NCBI RefSeq assembly: GCF_000482325.1
Contig: NZ_KI535296.1
Location: 386,854 to 450,853 of the forward strand
Reading direction: 5' to 3'
DNA length: 64,000 nucleotides
Source: Bacillus sp. UNC438CL73TsuS30
GTDB lineage: Bacteria; Bacillota; Bacilli; Bacillales; Cytobacillaceae
Made by a program: the position numbers and the translations under genes. Below the pieces are notes generated by a model. The model had not been told where the DNA came from and made no database searches. It saw nothing but the letters and a program-made list of their open reading frames with translations. This document shows positions 60,519 to 64,000 of this stretch, in pieces. How positions within the stretch are numbered: the first letter of the stretch is position 1; each line of letters opens with the position of its first letter.

Positions 60519-60669
60519 TTAAAATTTAAAAAAAGGCAAATGTTAATAAGTAGGAGGACAAAGAAGAATTTCGATAGAATTTTTTGCATAAAAGTTGTTT
60601 GAAATAAATTTTCTATTATAATTAGGGGTAAATGAAATTTTTTTCAACTACTGAAGGGATGAGTTTAAT

Positions 60670-62082
60670 TTGAGGACACAACAAGTAGGAGTAGTTGGCG
60701 TTGGGGTTATGGGAAGAAGCCTGGCGCTGAATTTTGAAAGTAAAGGTTTTGCTGTCTCTATTTATGATTTATCTACTGAGAAAGTATATGAAATACTTCA
60801 AAATAACCAAGGGAAAAACCTATTCGGTACAACAGACATAAAAGAGTTTATTCAATCACTTGAAATTCCCCGCAAAATCTTATTAATGGTAAATGCCGGG
60901 GCGATTACCGATAAAGCGATCGAGTCTATCTTACCTTATCTGGATAAAGGTGATATCCTCATTGATGGTGGAAATAGCTTTTTCAAGGATACCATTCGTA
61001 GAAATTCCGAACTTGCCGAAAAAGGAATACTGTTTATTGGCGCAGGCGTTTCCGGCGGAGAAGAAGGGGCGCTTAAAGGTCCAGCAATTATGCCAAGCGG
61101 TCAAAAAGAAGCATATGATGAGGTAGGACCGCTTTTAACGGCTATTTCTGCAAAAGTAAACGGGGATCCATGCTGTACATATATTGGGCCAAACGGGGCT
61201 GGGCATTACGTTAAGATGGTTCATAATGGTATTGAATATAGCGATATGCAGCTTATATGTGAGTCCTACCATCTCTTGAAAGAGTTGCTTGGGTTATCTG
61301 CAGAGGAACTCCATGAAGTATTTAAGGAATGGAACGAAGGAGAACTGGACAGTTATTTAATTGAAATCACGGCGGACATTTTTTCGAAAAAGGATCCTGA
61401 AACAGGGAAGCCGCTTGTTGAAGTTATTTTGGATACTGCTGGTCAAAAGGGAACGGGAAAGTGGACAAGTCAAAGTGCGCTTGATTTGGGAGTACCGCTT
61501 TCGATTATCACGGAATCTGTTTTTTCACGATTCCTTTCTGCGTTGAAACAGGAACGTGTTAAAGCGAGCAAGATTTTAAACGGTCCTGCCAAATTTAATT
61601 TTACCGGGGATAAGAAACAATTTATTGAATTGATTCGAAAATCATTATATTTGAGTAAAATTGTTTCCTATGCACAAGGATTTGCCCAATATAGGGTGGC
61701 TTCTGATGAGTATGGCTGGGATTTAAAGCCAGGAGAAATTGCGATGATTTTCCGTGGCGGATGTATCATTCGTGCAGCATTCCTGCAAAATATCAAAGAG
61801 GCATATGACCGTAATCCGAATTTGGAGAACCTTTTATTGGATTCATATTTCCAATCCATCGTCGCTGATTATCAGGATGCAGCGAGAGAGGTCGTTTCCG
61901 TTGCTATTAAGGCAGGTATACCGGTTCCGGGGCTATCTAGTGCCATTGCTTATTATGACAGCTATCGCTCTGAGGTTCTTCCAGCGAACCTGCTCCAAGC
62001 ACAGCGGGATTATTTTGGTGCTCATACCTATCAGAGAGTGGATAAAGAAGGCACCTTCCATACGGAATGGCTTGCAAAATAG
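60670..62082 (+). CDS. gnd: 6-phosphogluconate dehydrogenase, decarboxylating
   Basis: A 470-residue enzyme of the pentose phosphate pathway: 6-phosphogluconate to ribulose 5-phosphate, CO2 and NADPH (or NADH). The cofactor motif is VGVVGVGVMGRSLALNF, the substrate regions GAGVSGGEEGALKGPAIMPSG and GAGHYVKMVHNGIEY (catalytic Lys, Asn, Glu) are intact, and the C-terminal helical dimer domain ends in the conserved FGAHTYQRVD. GndA-type or GntZ-type cannot be told here. The start is TTG 60670 after AAGGGATGAG. Confidence 0.94.
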   Translation: MRTQQVGVVGVGVMGRSLALNFESKGFAVSIYDLSTEKVYEILQNNQGKNLFGTTDIKEFIQSLEIPRKILLMVNAGAITDKAIESILPYLDKGDILIDGGNSFFKDTIRRNSELAEKGILFIGAGVSGGEEGALKGPAIMPSGQKEAYDEVGPLLTAISAKVNGDPCCTYIGPNGAGHYVKMVHNGIEYSDMQLICESYHLLKELLGLSAEELHEVFKEWNEGELDSYLIEITADIFSKKDPETGKPLVEVILDTAGQKGTGKWTSQSALDLGVPLSIITESVFSRFLSALKQERVKASKILNGPAKFNFTGDKKQFIELIRKSLYLSKIVSYAQGFAQYRVASDEYGWDLKPGEIAMIFRGGCIIRAAFLQNIKEAYDRNPNLENLLLDSYFQSIVADYQDAAREVVSVAIKAGIPVPGLSSAIAYYDSYRSEVLPANLLQAQRDYFGAHTYQRVDKEGTFHTEWLAK

Positions 62083-62090
62083 AATGGACA

Positions 62091-62129
62091 AAGCCAGGCA
62101 GATTTTATTAATTTGCCTGGCTTTTTATT
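62091..62129 (+). terminator. Terminator of gnd
   Basis: AAGCCAGGCA / TGCCTGGCTT with a 13-nt loop, then T residues. Confidence 0.9.
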
Positions 62130-62176
62130 AGGGAGAAAAAAACGTATACTAAAACTATCAAATGGGGGTGAGATCA

Positions 62177-62554
62177 ATGGGAATTTTTGATGGAATAATG
62201 GGGAATGCATCTGAAGTAACCCCTGCCGAATTACAAAGGGAATATGCGAAAGTCCTTGCATCAAATGAAAAAATTGAAAAAGCGTATAAATTAATTCGAG
62301 ATTTATTTATTTTTACAAATAAACGCCTGATATTAGTGGATAAACAAGGGTTAACGGGGAAAAAGACCGAATATCATTCCATTCCGTATAAAAGTATTAC
62401 ACATTTTAGTATTGAAACAGCAGGTAATTTTGATTTAGATGCTGAATTAAAAATATGGATTTCCGGAAATGCGCTGCCTCTGCAAAAACAATTTAATAAG
62501 AACTTAAATATTTATGAACTTCAAAGCGTTTTGGCGGAATATGTACTTAAATAG
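62177..62554 (+). CDS. Bacterial PH-domain protein (YvbH-like)
   Basis: 125 residues, one bPH domain: LFIFTNKRLILVDKQGLTGKKTEYHSIPYKSI is the core, followed by strands and a C-terminal helix. Related Bacillus proteins (YvbH/YozO) have no firm function. ATG 62177 follows GGGGGTGAG by 7 nt; an earlier in-frame ATG 62162 overlaps that site. Confidence 0.82.
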   Translation: MGIFDGIMGNASEVTPAELQREYAKVLASNEKIEKAYKLIRDLFIFTNKRLILVDKQGLTGKKTEYHSIPYKSITHFSIETAGNFDLDAELKIWISGNALPLQKQFNKNLNIYELQSVLAEYVLK

Positions 62555-62575
62555 GGGAATTTAGGTGATAGGAAT

Positions 62576-62842
62576 ATGGAGAATAGTCAGCTTCAAACGA
62601 ATTTAAAATTTGTCGATTTATTAAATGAATGGGATCCTTTTCAATTAAAAGAAGGCAACTATGATACAGAGATTGCTGATACGATTCAGGCGATTCATGA
62701 ATTGGAGGATCTGTCCGAACTTGCGGAAAAAATTCAAAGCATTTACGAGTTTTCTTTTGAACAGGTTATTCCCATCAACCTCTGTCTTGAAATTGCTGAG
62801 AAACTGTTACTCATTAAAAACAATGACTCATGCTCAATTTAA
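62576..62842 (+). CDS. DUF1871 protein (YugE-like)
   Basis: 88 residues, soluble and acidic, with NEWDPFQLKEGNYDTEIADTIQAI and IQSIYEFSFEQVIPINLC, the DUF1871 pattern of B. subtilis YugE. Likely a small immunity-like or regulatory fold; no function known. AGGTGATAGG precedes ATG 62576, 21 nt after the PH-domain gene, so they are probably co-transcribed. Confidence 0.75.
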   Translation: MENSQLQTNLKFVDLLNEWDPFQLKEGNYDTEIADTIQAIHELEDLSELAEKIQSIYEFSFEQVIPINLCLEIAEKLLLIKNNDSCSI

Positions 62843-62895
62843 ATAAAAAAAAGAGGACATCCCGGAAAGGGTGTCCACTTCAAAAAGGGGGAATA

Positions 62896-62941
62896 CTAGA
62901 AAGCCTTATAGAATAAGGTTTTCCAGTTTCCTTTTTTTTAT
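62896..62941 (+). terminator. Probable terminator of the PH-domain/DUF1871 pair
   Basis: CTAGAAAGCCTTAT / ATAAGGTTTTCCAG, an imperfect palindrome with a 3-nt loop, followed by TTTCCTTTTTTTT. Confidence 0.65.
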
Positions 62942-62959
62942 ACATAAAATGGAGAAAAA

Positions 62960-62984
62960 ATAAAAAAAGCGGCATATGCCGCGC
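62960..62984 (-). terminator. Terminator of the Xre-type regulator gene
   Basis: GCGGCATATGCCGC is a perfect palindrome, followed on the minus strand by TTTTTTTATTTTTT. Confidence 0.8.
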
Positions 62985-63006
62985 TATATCATATACTCAA
63001 ATGGTT

Positions 63007-63243
63007 CTACAATCCTTGATCAATGGTAGAGGATTGTGTATGAAACGCTTGGTCTAATAGCTCTGATGCAGGAATATCTAATACGGTTGATAGCTTTAAA
63101 ATCGTCTGTCTGCTTGGAACTTGCTCTCCGGATTCGTATTTTTCAATCGTAGATAATCCTACTCTAACCTTTTGCGCCAATTCTTGCTGTGTCATATTTT
63201 GCATTTCACGACAGTTTTTAATTATTTGGCCGATTGATCTCAT
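63007..63243 (-). CDS. Xre-family helix-turn-helix regulator
   Basis: 78 residues, a single HTH domain: IKNCREMQNMTQQELAQKVRVGLSTIEKYESGEQVPS is the classic Cro/CI-type motif, followed by a short dimerisation tail. A compact DNA-binding regulator; the target is unknown. ATG 63243 follows GGAGAGGTG; an in-frame ATG at 63252 lies in that site. Divergent from yugI across about 200 bp. Confidence 0.9.
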   Translation of the reverse strand: MRSIGQIIKNCREMQNMTQQELAQKVRVGLSTIEKYESGEQVPSRQTILKLSTVLDIPASELLDQAFHTQSSTIDQGL

Positions 63244-63368
63244 ACTATTCACCTCTCCTAGAAAAATTTAATTTTATATATATTTTATCATACTATATCA
63301 ATAATGCCGATGGTGAATTTGAACATTGTGTTAATTTTTAAAATATTTCTAGCAATTTTTAATGTCTT

Positions 63369-63397
63369 TTGATTTAATGCCATAATTGTGATATAAT
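63369..63397 (+). promoter_or_regulatory. SigA promoter of yugI
   Basis: TTGATT, 17 nt, then TATAAT with a TGA extension, 53 nt before the start codon; a strong-looking promoter. Confidence 0.75.
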
Positions 63398-63449
63398 TTT
63401 TTATTGCATATATTGGGATATAAATAAATTTTGATTTAGGAGTGTTTTC

Positions 63450-63851
63450 ATGTCGGAAAAAATCGAAACAGGCAGTATATTAACAGGTAAGGTAACAGGA
63501 ATTCAGCCTTATGGTGCATTCGTTGCGCTAGGGGAAAATACACAAGGTCTTGTGCATATTTCTGAAATTACACACGGCTATGTAAAGGATATTAATGACC
63601 ATCTTAAAGTTGGCGATGAAGTAAAAGTAAAAGTTTTATCTGTAGATGAGGAAGCAGGTAAAATTGGTTTATCGATTCGAGCTACCGAAGAAGCTCCTGC
63701 TCAGCAGGCTGCAAAGCCAGTCAAAAAGCCTCGCAAGCGCCAAGCAGCTGCAATTGTTCCAGATGCTGAGGGAATGCAAGGATTTAATACACTAAAAGAT
63801 AAGCTTCAAGAATGGATTGACCAATCACAGCGCGAAGAAATAAAAAAATAA
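63450..63851 (+). CDS. yugI: General stress protein 13, S1 RNA-binding protein YugI
   Basis: 133 residues. An S1 domain (about 5-78, with GSILTGKVTGIQPYGAFVAL and GLVHISEI) is followed by a basic Lys/Arg/Ala linker and a helical tail. GSP13-type proteins bind RNA and associate with ribosomes during stress. TTAGGAGTG precedes ATG 63450. Monocistronic with a terminator. Confidence 0.92.
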   Translation: MSEKIETGSILTGKVTGIQPYGAFVALGENTQGLVHISEITHGYVKDINDHLKVGDEVKVKVLSVDEEAGKIGLSIRATEEAPAQQAAKPVKKPRKRQAAAIVPDAEGMQGFNTLKDKLQEWIDQSQREEIKK

Positions 63852-63856
63852 TAACC

Positions 63857-63903
63857 AAAAAGCCCGGATGTTTAGAGTTCTTATAACATCTGGGCTTTTT
63901 TAT
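63857..63903 (+). terminator. Terminator of yugI
   Basis: AAAAGCCCGGATGTT / AACATCTGGGCTTTT with one G-U pair and a 13-nt loop, then T residues. The last 97 nt of the window show no further feature. Confidence 0.93.
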
Positions 63904-64000
63904 TAACAAAATCTAGTAAAAATCTTTTATGATTTTGGGTCATTCTTTTTTCTCCGCTCGGCTACAATAATATTAGTACATATTTCATCATTGAAATGGA

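Overview
This window is chromosomal DNA from a low-GC, endospore-forming member of the Bacillaceae. The evidence is the spore genes (CotF-type coat proteins, yuzL, yunB, lytH, yutC, yutH, kapB/kapD), AGGAGG-type ribosome binding sites with frequent TTG and GTG starts, SAM-I riboswitches, a FadR box, and gene order that follows the Bacillus subtilis yus-suf-yun-yut-yui-kap backbone as I remember it. Neobacillus or a close relative is my guess from the intergenic repeats; it is not proven. I see no rRNA, tRNA, prophage, transposase or CRISPR locus.

Layout. 1-17.7 kb: an amino-acid ABC ATPase; a SigW-type yuaF-floT membrane-domain pair; a two-component system; a YueD-like reductase, an azoreductase and UppP; a DUF4931 protein and a RodA/FtsW-type glycosyltransferase; two CotF-like coat genes and the 44-codon yuzL; then the fadN-fadA-fadE beta-oxidation operon behind a perfect FadR operator. 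17.7-24.5 kb: yusI, gcvH, a Toprim protein, yusE, yusD, then metY and metN-metP-metQ, each behind its own SAM-I riboswitch and terminator. 24.5-30 kb: sufCDSUB, the Fe-S assembly operon. 30-39.5 kb: a NERD protein, yunFEDCB, lytH, lipA and yutC. 39.5-51.8 kb: yutD, DUF3905 and DUF3055 genes, a GGDEF-like/EAL protein, yutE, yutF, yutG, yutH, a hydroxyacid dehydrogenase, and an Fe-S/redox block (yutI, yuzD, yutJ, yuzB, sufA, yumC, type II NADH dehydrogenase). 51.8-64 kb: a Nudix hydrolase, yuiA, yuiB, yuiC, pepA, a Gly/Pro/Tyr-rich protein, yuxO, kapD/kapB, a cyclophilin lipoprotein, a Cu/Zn SOD lipoprotein, AlaX, 6-phosphogluconate dehydrogenase, PH-domain and DUF1871 proteins, an Xre regulator and yugI.

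Functionally the window joins fatty-acid oxidation, sulfur and methionine supply, Fe-S cluster building (suf, sufA, yutI) and its clients (lipA, then lipoylated gcvH), and membrane redox enzymes, with scattered sporulation genes.

The least ordinary feature is a set of three intergenic tandem arrays (834-1141, 30114-30504, 35229-35685). Their sequences differ, but they share one architecture: a heptamer, about 25 nt, the inverted heptamer, then 13 nt, giving a 52-bp period (51-52 in the third). Each lies about 40-60 bp downstream of an intrinsic terminator. Their function is unknown to me.
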